A stretch of DNA of 64,000 bases from Asterias amurensis. Its lineage: Eukaryota > Echinodermata > Asteroidea > Forcipulatida > Asteriidae. A program made the position numbers and the translations under genes. Of this stretch, positions 45,792 to 60,700 are shown one piece after another. The stretch covers positions 19,328,349-19,392,348 of the forward strand of contig NC_092651.1 in the NCBI RefSeq assembly GCF_032118995.1. The letters are read 5' to 3'. The notes beneath the pieces are model-generated. The model did no database searches, was not told the origin of the DNA, and worked only from the letters and a program-made list of their open reading frames with translations. Within the stretch, counting starts at the first letter, position 1. Each line of letters opens with the position of its first letter.

Positions 45792-48700
45792 TCAGTTTTC
45801 CAACTCTTGAAGGTGTTTACTGAATAATGCCTTCTGTCTTGTGAGCCAGCTGTGCTTCAGTCCCCACCGTGCAGCATTCTCCCTGAGTTGCATTATTTCA
45901 TTTCTCTCCATCTCAGAAAGCTCCAATGTCTTACAGGCAGTTTGGCAGACATGCATCATCACCGTGGCACTTTCTAGAGCATCTGGAAATGGGTGATTTA
46001 CCTGTAGTAAATGAGAGGATAAATTATCATTTTGCAATATTGAAAGAAGGCATAACATTATAACGGATTTGAGGCATTGCATGGTTAGGTGTCGATATAT
46101 ATTTGGTTTGCGGTAACATCACATATCTATTTGCCAGGTATAACTGTCTTGCTTTATGTTCTACTACCATGGCATAATATTATTATTATAACTGATGTGT
46201 GTGAGCACTGTACATATATACTCTGTGTATAGTTCTGTGAAAAGTACTGGGTATACAGTGCTTACACACATCGGTGTAAGAAAAGAAAGAACAAAAAACT
46301 CTTTATCCCCACCCAAATGCAAATTTAACATTTATTTAGGCATTTAGTGTTCTAAAAACACTATGCCTTAATAAATGTTAAATTTGCATTTATAAGAACA
46401 CTATGCCTTAATAAATTGTAATTTGCATTTATAAGAACACTATGCCTTAATAAATGTTAAATTTGCATAAGAACACTATGCCTTAATAAATGTTAAATTT
46501 GCATAAGAACACTATGCCTTCATAAAATAAATGTTAAATTTGCATAAAAACACTATGCCTTAATAAATGTTAAATTTCTTCCTACTTTAATCTGATTTCT
46601 GTTTTTTTGGCCCCAAGAAAAATAAGTAACATTTTTATTAAATAGTCTGAAAAAGTATATTACAATATGTTTGTTAGCCCTTGTACTCAATACACGTTGC
46701 CTATTGTTATTAAATAGTCTGACAGGTGTATACCATATGTTGTTTGACCCTTCAATTCAATTCAATTCACATTTATTTCCACTAACACATTTCCACAAAT
46801 TACAGAGCTACATTGTAATGCATATATGTATACAAGACAAAAAAAGAATAAACTAGCGGGAAAGCCCTAGTACTCAATTCAATTTTCCCAATGTTTCCCA
46901 AGGGCCAAATATCACACATGACTGAAAACTTTCAATTTGAGTTGGAACAAGTATCCAACTGTAGAACTTCTGCTCATCTGCACGAGAATCTAAAACCGTA
47001 GTTAAAGCCTATTAAGGTTAAAGAGTGTACATAAATTCACAAGATTGAAAGGTAAATTGTTCACAGACTAAATCAGTTGGTTTTGTTCTTGCGAGTCCAA
47101 AACCGGATGTTTGATGGTAACTGTGAATGGGGTTATACATGTATAGTGAGGTTTTCCAAGAGTACAAATTTGTTTCCCTATAATTGCCATCGTAATAACA
47201 TACTGTAAATTTGAGTTGCCTTTTATTCAACATCTTTCTTTTTGAGGCTCAACCAGTTTGTTTGCCACTGATATGGATCTAAAAAAAATTGAACACTAAA
47301 TTGAATAGTGAAACTTCATTGATACTTGTTTTCATCCATTTCACAAACTATAGTGCAATCTCTCGTGGGTTCCAAAAACTCACCTCTGAATTGCCTTCAA
47401 GTTCCCTCAGGTCCTGTGACAGTTTGTTTTGTTCCTCTAACAAAACGGCGCATGTCACAACAGGGTGCGTATACTGAACATCAGCCATCAACTCATTCCA
47501 GTTTCCTGGCAAAAGATCTTCTGAAGCTATGTCCACAGCTGAGGAAATTTCCAAAGCTTTTGAGGAACCTTCACTGAGCTCTGTTTCATCATTGATCAGT
47601 TTGTTTGAATTCTCTTGTGGAATCTTCCCATTTGGTGTTATGTCCGAGGCAGCTGACCCAGCATTGTCACCCAGACTTTGATCCTTGACATTTGCTGGAG
47701 GTAGCAATTGCTGCACGACCGCATCCTCACAGTCACCATTTTGAGTCAGCGTTCTACCCTGAGGTATATCACCTGAGGTTCTTGTATCATCAGAAACCTT
47801 ACTTACAGGGTCTAAAGGATCCCTGTGTTTGTCACCGACAGTCCCACCAGCAGGTTCTTGGGGTTGGAGGACCTCGTGAGTCGGGTCTTGGGGCAAGAGG
47901 ACTTCCTGGGTTGGGCCTTGGGGCAAGAGGACCTCCTGGGTTGGGCCTTGGGGCAAGAGGACTTCCTGGGTTGGGCCTTGGGGCAAGAGGACCTCCTGGG
48001 TTGGGTCTTGGGGTAAGGGGACCTCTTGTTGACCCTCTTGGCAATGCTGGCTGACAAGCCTCCCCACAGCCATCTGGATGTATTGTAGCCTACCCCTGAT
48101 GCCACTTAGCCTTGCATGTGGCTCCGACAGCAACACCTGAGATGTTACACTCAGTTTTTCGCTCAGAGTATCTATTTGATGTTCAGAATCAACCATTTTC
48201 TGTGAGGATTTCATTTCACTTTCAGTCATTTTATTATTTGCAACTTCGTTTTGTTTTCCAGTCATCTCCGACACAGCCCCATTACAGTCAGGTTCCAACT
48301 TTGTCCCGACTGAAGTTGATTGATGATCAGTTTGATTGGTCTCAGCATTGACCCCAGATATAGAAGGAGCTTTTGACGAGCTCTTCATCATTTCGATTGG
48401 ATATGAAGCATCACTGGCTCCCACCATGACTGACTTACCATCCGCAATCTGGTTCCCGACACCCCACCAGAGATGGTAAAGCTCAGTAAGCATGAAGTGA
48501 GCTTGTAGACTTGTAATAGCACCTGCAGATTCAACTGTAGACACTTGAAGAAGTTGCTTGATTGCATCACTTCCTAAATAGATCAAAATAATAATACCAT
48601 TAGTGGCTTATTATTATAGGGCTCATATCCATCCCTCAGCGCGCTCAAGGCGCTTTAACAGCCGGTATATTCCTGCAAGGTATTGTGGAGCTACGTTTTT

Positions 48701-51700
48701 GAAGTATGAAACCAATTCCAAATCATTTAATGGTTTACAAGGTGCTTAGGAGCTGTGGCGCAATATTATGCAGTTAAACAAACCAGGAGGACTGGAGCAA
48801 ACCCCTTCTGTTTTCTACAAAGTGCACCGGCTTCTCTGATATGTTGTACACAACAGCACACGGCTCTACAAGTGTCACGACAGGGACTCAAACCCAAACT
48901 CTGCTGAACAGAAAAAAACCCAGCAGAGTTCAAGTTCGGTGCTCTTATCTGCTCTGACCGTCATTTTAATGGGACAACAAAATAGAAGGTCCTGTGTGTT
49001 GTGAAATGTGGTTTAGTGGATACATGCGCTATATACAGGCATGTGAGTAACTACCCATGAAAAAAAGAAGAAAAGAGAAAACGGGGCTAGAAAAAAAGAG
49101 GAAAAGACAATATTCCTATACATTTGAACACAGAAAGTGAAGCAAAAAAGAGGAAATTCAAAACCTCAAAAGAGGAAATCAGCTGAAAAGAGGAAGTCTC
49201 ACATGCCAACTTTGGTATTATTAAGTTACCCTGCAGAATAATATAGAAAAATGTTTGTTCGGTAAATTTTATTTTACCTTCAGGAAGTATAAGGGAAAAT
49301 ATCCCTCTTGCAATGTCCATATTCCAAACACTGTGACACATGACAATGGCTTGTAGCCAATGGTCGACTGCCTTGGAAGGACAGCCCATCATGACAGACA
49401 GCTGACCCAGTGTCAACTCAAACGCCAATTCCACAAGAAGCTGTAGAAGAGACAAAACAAGTTTCAAGAAAACGTTATCGTTCACATGGCTGAAAAATAG
49501 AGTTTAACATAATGCAGTACAGACCCAAGCCCCCCTGTCTAACATTCTGTTGGGTCAGTTTATGGTACAATCCAATGGGTAATCTAATAGTAATCCATAG
49601 AAATCTAAGAGTAAACAAAAGCAAGATGAATTTTACACACCAGCGGTTTGTCGAAACCAGCTAGACAAACAAACAATCAAACAAACAAACAAACAAACAC
49701 ACCAAAGGACAGACAAAAACAAGATGACAATAGCTACACTGACACACAATAAAAATACTCATAGTAGATCATCATAGATAATTATGATAGACAGATGGTT
49801 TAACGATACTTAAAGGCAGTTGACACTATTGGTAATTACTCAAAATAATTATTAGCATAAAACCCTTCTTGGTGACGAGTAATCTGGTAATGGGGAGAGA
49901 TTGAAGGTATAAAACATTGTGAGAAACTACTCCCTCTGAAGTGCCATAGTTTTCGAGAAAGAAGTAATTTTCCACGAATTTGATTTCGTGACCTCAGATT
50001 TAGAACTTGAGGTCTCAAAATCAACCATCTAAACGCACGCAACTTCTTGTGACAAGGGTGGTTTTTTTTTTCATTGTTATCTCGCAAATTCGATGACCGA
50101 TTGAGCTCAAATTTTCACAGGTTAGTTATTTTATGCATATGTTGAGGTACACTAACTGTGAAGGCTGGTCTTTGACAATTACCAATAGTGTCCACTGCCT
50201 TTAAAACATGTTTGAATTTTGGTATCTGTTTCATTTATCCTTGCTTACCTGTTTGGTTTGCCCATACTGGGCATTTGGTTGTTGGATCCCTACCACTGCG
50301 TCGTACAGACCATGTACAATACCCTCATCTGATGGGTCTAATGTACATTGCTTAAACCATTCATGTATCGAACGTTCAAGAAATGTGCCTTGGTCCCCAT
50401 GAGGTGTACACTGCATCTTGTTTTGACATTGTTCTTGTATCCAAGGGTTGGTTCTGGCCTCCTTAAACAGCTCCTCTGATATAAATGCTTGATGCGTTAA
50501 TGTTGTAACTATGATCTCATGCATGGTGGCAACCAGACTACCAAACTGTAAAACACAAAACAAGAAACGCTGTTATAAAATGCTGATATTGGGAACAATT
50601 TTTCGATACATCAAATTCCACATTCAAAATGTCTATAAACCCAACCTTAAATACTCATGTCACAAAGGGCAATTTCTTCCTGCAACTTGGAGGCAAACTT
50701 TTCTATATCTTATTCCCACCATGCAAAGTTTCAAATCATACAATTGATTGTATCTACATGTACTTACAAAACAAAAGATCAAAAAACATTTTATGACCCC
50801 AAATGATTAAAATTACAAAACAAATCAGAAAACAAACCATCAAACTGCTACGGTTGGCTAGAAGTCCTTGAGCATTCAGCCAATCACCAGCCATGAGACA
50901 TTCATGCAAATATCGGACGAGCAAGCCATTGGTCAGGTGACTTTGGCCCGAGATGCATGCGACATGAAGAGCAGTCGACAGTGATGGGATGTCACTTTTC
51001 CTGGCTAGGAGCATTACTGCATCCGCTGGCTGGTTAATTGTCAGGTAACTACATGTAAAATAAAAACAAACAAGATTTTCCTTTTAGTTTTAAAGGCACT
51101 GGACACTATTGGTAATTGTCAAAGACCAGTCTTCTCACTTGGTGTATCTCAACATGTACATAAAAATAATAAATGTAAAAATTTGAACTCAATTGATCTT
51201 TGAAGTTGTGAGAGAATGATGGAAGAAAAAACACCCTTGTCGCACAAAGTTGTGTGCTTTTAGATGCTTTATTTCAAGACCTCAAAATCTAATTCTGAGG
51301 TCTCAAAATCAAATTCGTTGAAAATAACGTCTTTCTCGAAAACTACGTTACTTTAGAGGGAGCCGTTTCTCACAATGTTTTATACTATCAACCTCTCTCC
51401 ATTACTCGTTACCAAGTAAGTTATTATGCTAACAATTATTTTGAGTAATTACCAATAGTGTCCAGTGCCTTAAAAGAACTCAGGGGAAATGCTCAGTATA
51501 CAGTGCTTACCAACATCGGTGTTAGGGTAAAACCAAAATAATATTCTTTATCCCAATGAAAATTTAACATCAATAAGATTCAAACTGCTTCTAGCTACCA
51601 GGCAATCTTGAGGGTCTAGTTGGTAAGACTTCTGCTCTAGATTGGCAAAGGATGTGGGTTCAAATCCCACATGAGTAGTATGCCTGTGCCTGTAACTCGG

Positions 51701-54700
51701 GTAAGTGTTGATTATACAGTGCTTACACACAAATGATAATATTTTCTTTCTTAAACAGGAAGTCCTAGAATGACATTTGGGAAATGTACATTCCCTGCAA
51801 TCTTCAAAATTTCTTGTACACACTGCAAAGTTGCAAGTCCTGATTTTCACTGAAAACTTGTTTAACAATAACAATAACAATTTGTTGTTAATGTATAGCA
51901 TGTTAAACAAAAATCTCAAAACGCTGTACAGGAAATCACAACAAACATACAGTAAACCATTAAATCAGTTAACAAACAGTCAGAATATTTTCTCTGAATG
52001 AATTTTGAATGATGCTGCTTCAAAACGAAAAAAGCAAACACAAAACAACATTTGCAAATGCCCCCTCTAATGCACATAGTTTATATATGCAAAATTATTT
52101 GTTTGTAAATGGCTGATGGATGTGAGATAATGTCAGGATCCGAACAATAATTAATAATTAGAGTTTAATCGACTACCACTCATCATTGGTTGATTGTCCG
52201 GTCAAATCGACCAAATAATCAGATCTAGCATCTTTAATCAAGCTCCTGCGATTAGCACTATCGGACTTTGTGATCAGCGGATAAGTGGCTACATTTAAAT
52301 GTGCTATTTATTTCAAACCCCTAGCCTGGTACTTACCACTTTGCTGCCGGCCCATAGTTACCCTCAGACTCAAGGTGGCTCGCCCAGGCTTTGTAAACGT
52401 TGGTAAAAGCTTCATCAAATGGAGACAGCCTAACAGAGGCCAAAGCTACTGCTTCTCTAAAATTGTAGAGAAAATAAGAAAATGGAACAAATAAGAAAAT
52501 GGAATTAGCTGGTGGAAACTTCATATCAAACGAAAGGACCTAAGGTATAAATGCAAAACAAAATTACATGTAATGGTGTGAAAAATGATGAAACAAAAAT
52601 ACAGTGGGTGCGTTCCATTAGCTTCCCTGGGTCGACCCTGCGGTGCTCACTAAGGTGAGCCTCTGACATGAGCTAATAGAACGATCACTCACCCTCTCAT
52701 GGTGACGTCATGCACATGGGACCAGCCCCAAGTGACCCACTCCCCAAGCAGGGCACTTGGGCCGACCCGGGTGAGCCCCTGCAATGACGTCAAAGCTATT
52801 GGAGTATACCAGGAGCAGACCGGGGTCGACCCGGGAAGCTAATTGAATGCACAAAGTATTTCCTATTAGGCCAAGTAAAAAGGACATCAGTTGAGCGTCC
52901 ACACCCTCTTTTTGAAGCCGCATTTATTTGAAGAAAAAAAATGTTGTCCCCCCCAAAAAAAATAAATTGTTAATGCGGTTTTGCTGCATTTTTGCTCCAT
53001 CTTGGCACTATTATTTCAACTGTTGATTGAAGAGCTCTATAAAGCCAGCAATTTTTTAAACTGCCCATTTTCTCATTGAAAAAAGCAAAAAAGAAATCCC
53101 TCATCTTGTTCTTTCTTTATAAAAAAAAAGTTTGTTTTTGTGCTAACACCTATTTTGAGTAATTATCAATAGTGTCCAGTGCCTTTAAAGACATACTCAA
53201 TTGCCACAATCATGCAAATGACATACCTGTACAGCTTGTTGTCTTGTAGGACTTTTATGGCCTTGTGAATCTTATGGCATGCCAAGTAATAGGTAGCAGC
53301 TTGTGTGTAATCTTCATTCATTTCTAGCTGTCTTGCATAGGCCTCCGTAGTCTCCAACCACACGTCGTGACCACCTGATACATGTAACAATGAAAAAAGG
53401 AGAAAATCATTCAAAGAGCTTCATCCAGACATAATGCTATTAAAACTCAGCATTGTCTCAGATAACTCAACATAGTTACTTCATCTATCTCATATCTGCC
53501 TAAGTCATTTCTAATGCAATGTCTGTGTATATCTGGTCATATGCTGCCTCAAATAAAAAAACGTTATGACATTGTAAATAAGGCAGGGTAATTGTCAAAG
53601 ACCAGTATCCTCACTTGGTGTATCTCAACACATGCATAAAATTACTTATTTCTCTTTAAACTACATTACTACAAAGGGGGTAGTTTTTTACTATGTTTAT
53701 TTTGTACACGCTAAAAAGGGAAAAAAAACAAATGTAAATTTGCTTTTGCAGAACCATCGACTCCTTTTTGTTGGAGCAATTATCCCTGGGGTGCCTTATT
53801 GCTACTGCTCACGGTAATTCATTATTGCCATCAACTGGAGGGCTACACGCCATATTGCCAGATGGACACTTTAACATTGTACTGCAGTTGCAATTGTTAG
53901 AACATTGCTTTGCAAGCTTTTAGGTTGAAGGAGCTCAGAACCATTCCAATCTCGGCTGCACTTACACCAACAGTCTTTCTTCATAAGTCTGTGTTTCTTT
54001 TTTAATAAAAAAACACCTGAATAGAACATAACACATAGTTTCACATTTTTTGATCACTAAAATAAATCAACTGCACACTGCATACAATGTCATGAGTAGA
54101 TTAATACTAATTGCATTATTGTATTTTAATATCGTCAACAGATCTTATTTGCAGAGTAACAACAACAAAACGTTACCTAGTGGTGACATTGCGACCAAAA
54201 AGCTGTTGAGTTGATTGTGTTCCATTGCCTGGGTCAGGGCACCAGCTAAATTCCCTTTCCACATCTCTAGATTCTGGCGTGGGTAACCACCTTCCTCATG
54301 TTGCCCGCCTGTACAGATTAAAGCATAAAGCATGTTCTAAATGCGCATAAATACATGATAGATTGACTGTTAGCCAATCTTTGTTGCAAACAGGACTAAA
54401 ACAAATGTTTTTGCAGCATACCTGAGTTTTGTTCGCAACCCTCTGTACGCTCGTGCAACACAGTTTTAAAGATAAAGTGCAGTCCTTTTATCTAGTGGAA
54501 ATTTTCTTGAAATTTGAGCCATTTTGAAGTAACAAAAGTTCAAGACAGTTTTAAAAAAAAATATTTAAAAAAATAGGTAGAGCCCCCAGCACGTTAATCC
54601 GGAGGTTGCTGGTTCAAGTCCTGCTCAAGTAAATTTGTCTTTGTTTAACCCCAAACCATTAGTTTTGCTTACAAGCTTAAACCATCAAGAAAGGGCAAAG

Positions 54701-57700
54701 CAATTCTTGGTGGACGCTATAAGAATGCACTGTTAAGTTTGGGTGTAAACAGATAAATTAACCCAGACCTGATGGTGCCATAGTAATACGTATCTCAAAA
54801 TGGCTTATATACATGTAGACAGAGTTATGTTCATGCAGTTACATTTATTTCAATGCTGTCACAATACAATAGTATAATAACGCACATACAAAAGCAATAT
54901 GGTATGGGGTATGATATATTAGGTACACAATGGTTCAATAATAAGCTTCGCAAGATGCTTTTGTTCGCTAACCTAGGGACAGACAAACATTTAGTATGGT
55001 ACAACCAAGATACGGTAATATGAACAGGACCAACAAAGACAAAGACAAGAAAACAATAAGGAAAGACGAACACATGTAGGTATACTAACAGTATACACAA
55101 AGGCAGACCATCATTAAATCAACTCGTGCTATTAAAGTCATGAACAATGTAGTTATAATGAATATGCATTGAGTAGTAATTGTTTTAGTTTTTTGAAAAT
55201 AAAAGGTAGTGTGATTGCAGTTTAACAGAACCATGTGGTTCATACACACACGCCCAATTCCAACTCACCCCAACAATGGAGAACTATGCAAGGGGTCCAT
55301 TATGTTTGCCTGCTGTGTTAGTGAAGAAGGTTTTTTGAAGTAAAACTAATTCAAATTTCATTCTCTAGTTTGTATAATCCTTACCTTCCTCTTTGAACAT
55401 AGCATAGGCTGCTCTACGGTCAGCAAAGAGACCAAGATGAACATTATCACCGACTCCTGGGGGTGCAGTGGTGCAGAGAGTTGGGTCTCCTTCGAACCTA
55501 GGAATCAAATGGAGATATTAAAGCCATACGTAGCACATTTTGGCATTATGTACAAAGTTAACACGACTCTGAGTTTCTGTTCATCTCTGTCATATATTAC
55601 TCTTTGATAAGCCCTTTTTACAATGTATCTCTTATGTCAGTGGGATACAGCCCAGCGCCTTTTTTCACACTATGGTTACCCTGACGTATTTTACACTGTG
55701 TCCCACAGGCCTGATACTTCACGGAGGTAACAAGGGCGATTGCCTCCATGCCCCCTGGTTATTGCCTTGGTGCCCAAGCAATGCTCCAGAAGAAATTTAC
55801 AATTTCCTCTTAGGGTGTCCTTTACCAATAGAAAATGCCTTGGTGCCCTTGCCCTTTTAAAAATGAAGCATACAGGCCTGGTCCCTATTCCGAGGGCTTC
55901 TGGTTACATGTGTTGTGTAACGCATTTAAAAGAACCCAGTGCTCTTTTGGAAAAGAGAAGGGGTTCACCCCGGTTTTCTTGGCTGCTGTATGCGCCGTAG
56001 CACCTTGTAAACCCTTAAGGGACGACACAGTTGGGTCTCATAACTCATCACTGCAATAACCTATCTTTCTGAAAGTTTGTACATACTCAGCGCCTTGAGT
56101 ACCTTGTTTGGTAGATACGTGCGCTATATAAGACTTTGATTTTTTATTATTATTATGTTTCAACAATTCAATAATACCCCAGGGTTTTACTGCAGTGCAT
56201 GGGTGGCTCATCCCCGAGGTATACCCATTTACCGGGAAAGACCAGAGGTAAAGTGATCACAGTGTGAAATAGATTAAGTGTGAAAAAGGCTTCATAATTA
56301 GTTTTTTCATATATTTTTTTTATAACAGCCCATTTGCAGCATTATACACAAAATTTACATATAACTCTGATTTTCTGTTTGACTCTGTCATACAATACGC
56401 TTTGATATCACTTTTCAAAATTTAAAGTCAACAACATTTCACCATGAATGTCAAATCCATTCACATTTAGCATTCACAAACGGACAACATGGAAAATAAA
56501 TATTAATATTTGTTCTTTCAGGGGGTCTTAACCAAAGAGTGACCGTATGGTTAAAATAATTGTTGCATGGCCTTCTTCTAAAAACAAAGCGAGTTACAAA
56601 CATTCATTTTGTAATTCTCACCCCCACAATTAAACCTTTCATGGGTGACTGATTTGTTTACTTACTGTATTTATGGCTTGCTAAAGCAATGCAGTCCTCT
56701 AGATGGTAGAGTTTGCCTCGGTTGTCCTGATTGCGGCTCATGGGGAAAAGCGACTTTTGTTTCTTCCTACGACGGCCATCTGCAAAATGAATTGAGACAA
56801 AACTGTACTTGATGAATCGAGATGGAACATTCAAATACTCAGCCACCTTTGCCTTATAAAAGCCAACTGGGCATTCGGGTTGGTTTGGTTTCTTACATGC
56901 CTTTCACTTCAGTAAACTCTGGTTCAAATCCCACCTCAGACCAGGGCCCAATTTCATAGAGCTGCTTTAAAAGCAGAACAAATATTGCTTAAGAATTTTC
57001 TGCTCAGCAGAAATGAGCAGGATACCAGTCACAAATTGTACACGTGATATGGTAGTTTGGCTGGTAACCTTATTCAATTTAGCAAACTTTTGTCATGCTT
57101 GTTGGCTGCTTATTCTACTTAAGCAGCCCTATGAAATTTGGCCCAAAACCTTGCATTTGAATTAAATTATTAGTCAGTGCTTAAGTGCGTGGGTTTTCCG
57201 CCAGTTGGGGTTTCCCTCCCACATCAAAAACTGAGATTTCCTCAACATCTTCTCTACACAGGTATCTTCGGGCCTACTGGTTACAGTGCAAAGCACTTTT
57301 GAGAGGCCCCTTGGTTTCATTACCAGAAAGATTTGATAATAAAAAATAGCTTGTTTCCGTATGAGCTTGATTAAAAATTATGAATAAACAAAACCTTTTG
57401 CGGCTGTGACCAAAAACCTACTGTTTTGGGTAGGATTTTTATACATTGCTGTTTACTATAACATGAACTGATTTGGACCTGTGTAATTAAACGATGTTAA
57501 GCTATGAGGCATAACAAATCCCTGTGGATGTATTCCCTTTGCTTAATATTTCTTAATAATCTCTGATGTGATGTGGACTGAATAGATAATTATTGTTAGA
57601 TACTTAAATCAACATGGGTATAAAGTTCACTGACCTTTCTTCGCTGCAGCATCAGGGGCATCTCGTGACTGGAAGTCAGAGGTCATATCTGAATCTTTGA

Positions 57701-60700
57701 CCCTTGAACTCTCACTCCCTTCTGCTATGGCCGTCTCCCTTTCATTTCTGTCTGTGTCGCCTCCCCCTACATCTAATTCTGAACTACAGTTTGTTTCAGT
57801 TACCCTCTTTTGTTCTGAGGAGTCGACTGTGACCGCGACCTGTAATAACTCCAGTCTCTTTGCTTCAACGAGTCTCTGTAGATCACATGCATCACCCTCA
57901 GAAGATTTGGCCAGAGCAGATCCACTAGCGGGAGGTTCTTTTCGGGAATGGGTTCCGGGAACTAAAGGGGTACCTCCTTCGAGTTTGGCTGGCACTTCTG
58001 GAGTGGATGGCCGAGGCGGTGTGCTTCCCTCACTCGATGTGTCCTTGAGGATTTTGGTTTTCTTTTTGTTCTTGGATGATGGTTTTCCCTTCCCTGGGCG
58101 TGACGTCATCATGATGTTTCTCTTGTCTTTTTAAGTTTAAACAGAGAAGAACACAATTACAAATTGTTTGGTCCAAAAAAAAGTTGACAAATGAACAAAT
58201 TTATATTTCTAATCAACATCTACAACTATGCCATGCCTTTGACTTTAGATAAGTTAGAGATGCAAGTAGCTGTTGGAAACAAATCTAACACCAGGTTACC
58301 AGATGAAAATTCATGTAAAGAGCTGTTGCCCCAACGTGAGAATTAGTGTCTAGAAACTTGGCCAGAAACGATACACAACAGCAACCTGAATGTCAATTCG
58401 AGCAGCAACCCTGGCAGGCTAGAGGGGGCGAAATTATGTCAATGCTATTCACATCTTATCATATTGTAATAACATGATTTAAATGGATAACTGATCTTAC
58501 TACCGTATTTTCCTGCGGTTAAGACGCGTCTTATCTGACTTTTTAGACCCCAAAAACATCGATGCGTCTTATCTTTCGGTGCGCCTTGTCTGCTGACGAT
58601 TGATTTTTTTTTTATGATCACTGCGTGAAATAAAAAGTACCTTCATGTCCAGTTCAAATCAACGATCTTTGTGTGAAGAATCCTTACTCAATAATGCGGT
58701 CGAACAAGGCTATTCAGACACTGTGACCGTATTTTCGTTCGAACAATGCCGCAATCCCCCAGACGGTCCAATTATTCCAACAATGCTGCAACGTGTTTAT
58801 TCCCCATGACCGTGCTTTCATTCCATTAATGCCGCAATGCATCTAGCTTTCGGTCCAACAGACGTCGGCAGTGTACAAACGTTTTTCTGTGTGGCCGGGT
58901 ATTCGTTCCGAAAACGATTGATAGTCAATAACTTCATACAAACGTCATTCACCCAACCGCTATTGTGTGGTAAACTTTGAGGTTTATTTTATTTTATTGC
59001 TTCAAAACTTCGGGTAGGAACGGTTGTTAAAACCATGGTTGCCCTTGCATGTAACTTGCCTGTAAAATCAACGATGTCCAAGTTCAGACTCGAAAATCTC
59101 TCAAAACGACACAGAAAATTAGCCCCAAAACGCAACCGTTCCAAGGTCTGTAAATTTAATCACGCAACACAAAAGCAGATATCACGCCTATAGTCGTTGT
59201 TACTGTGAGTGTGACAATAAATACAAGAAACATTGAACGCTAGAGGGCGTTTTGGAACATTGTAATAGCGTGAGGTTAAACGCCCTCTATTGGTAAAAAT
59301 TACGTGAACCAGCAACAAACGAATTGAGACAAGACTCGACGTGTCTGGGCTAGACTGCGCCCCTGTCTTTATCCGGAAGGTCCCTGCCGCTAGATCCAGT
59401 GATTCCCTTTGGATACAATGAACGTGCAGTGATATAGATGCCCAATAGTCACTGCTCTCAAGTCCGCAATGGAATTTGACTGCATACGTTCAGGCTATGT
59501 CTGGGCATGCTTGGGATCCGCACAGTCACGTGGGAATTTTGGCGCATTTCCAGGCAGCGCAAATGCGACGGCTTAGCGCAACCCGTTGGCGAACATCGTT
59601 CAATACGGTGCCCACATGGTCTCCAACATCTGTTGTGCAATCTCGAGATTGAGCAGCGCAATCCACTGTGTACATGTGCATATTAATGTGCATGCAGCGA
59701 CATCCCGGCCGGAGGATACATTACTACACCCACACGCTACGTCCGTCTGTCGTTGCAATGTATCTGTATCAGCAAAGATCCTCGTAGTTTGTGGGGACGT
59801 CGGATGTGTCCAGGGAGGCATTGCAAATAAAATTAACTTCAGACAGTGCGTGGACCATGGTTTCTGCCCGCTGATTGGGCCGAACTTTATGTTATTTACA
59901 ATATACAGCGTTGGCTGATTTGATAAAGGTCGGTATACGTAGGTTCTCAAAGGCAACAAATTACGTCTTTGTGTCAATGTACCGACACCGGGTGGCGCCA
60001 GGTGTTCTTTTGTTTGCGGTTAAACGTGCGCCTTGTGCGGCGGTGCGCCTTGTCTGCTGACGTTTGAAAAATTTTTGGTCATTTTAGCGTCCTGCGCCTT
60101 GTCCGCCGAGCGTCTTATCCGCAGGAAAATACGGTAAGTAGTAATCCATGCTTTGTCACACAAGCGATTTTTACAAGCACCTGGAATCAACCAACTTTCG
60201 TCAATGCTACAGGACCGCTTTGGTAGCACAAAGCCATTCTTTAAACAAAGTCTTGTGGACCCCAAGAAAAGTATGTGAACAATGAAATGTGACTGGAACT
60301 GGTTGCCTGTAAATTGCCTCGAGTAAACATTCAAACATTTCGTAAAAACACAACAAGTTGCATCTTTGATTATTTCTTACGTGTCGGTGGTTTGGTCTGT
60401 TGGGTTTTTGATATTCTCCATTTCATCAGACAGAAGTCCTCTCCACCCGAGAAGATAATATCAGGGTCAATGACGCTCCATGCCACTGAAAATAGCCGGC
60501 CAAGATGACCTCGAAAATTGGCAATGGGCTCCCCTTTCAGAACGTCCCAAACCTATGGGAGAAAAGAACAAAGAATACATAGGCTAGTAAATCAACCTTT
60601 AGGGCATTGCACCACATAGGTAAACAGTATTGTCCATAGGCCAACACTTTGTGTATCACAACTTATATATAAAACAACAAACCTGTGAAAATAACGGGAA

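Noticed and set aside
47692-48054. 120-aa glycine/leucine-rich open frame on the plus strand
   Set aside because: It is a shadow of the 30-bp repeat in GEMIN5. A unit divisible by three keeps several frames open.
55740-56000. 86-aa plus-strand frame
   Set aside because: It crosses a CAGGCCTG MITE into a SINE, so it has no coding meaning.
57697-58134. 145-aa open frame on the plus strand
   Set aside because: It is antisense to GEMIN5 exon 57635-58126, whose frame is supported by splice phase at both ends.
59600-59977. 125-aa minus-strand frame inside the TA-flanked element
   Set aside because: No transposase motif could be recognised, and the frame is probably open because the segment is GC-rich.
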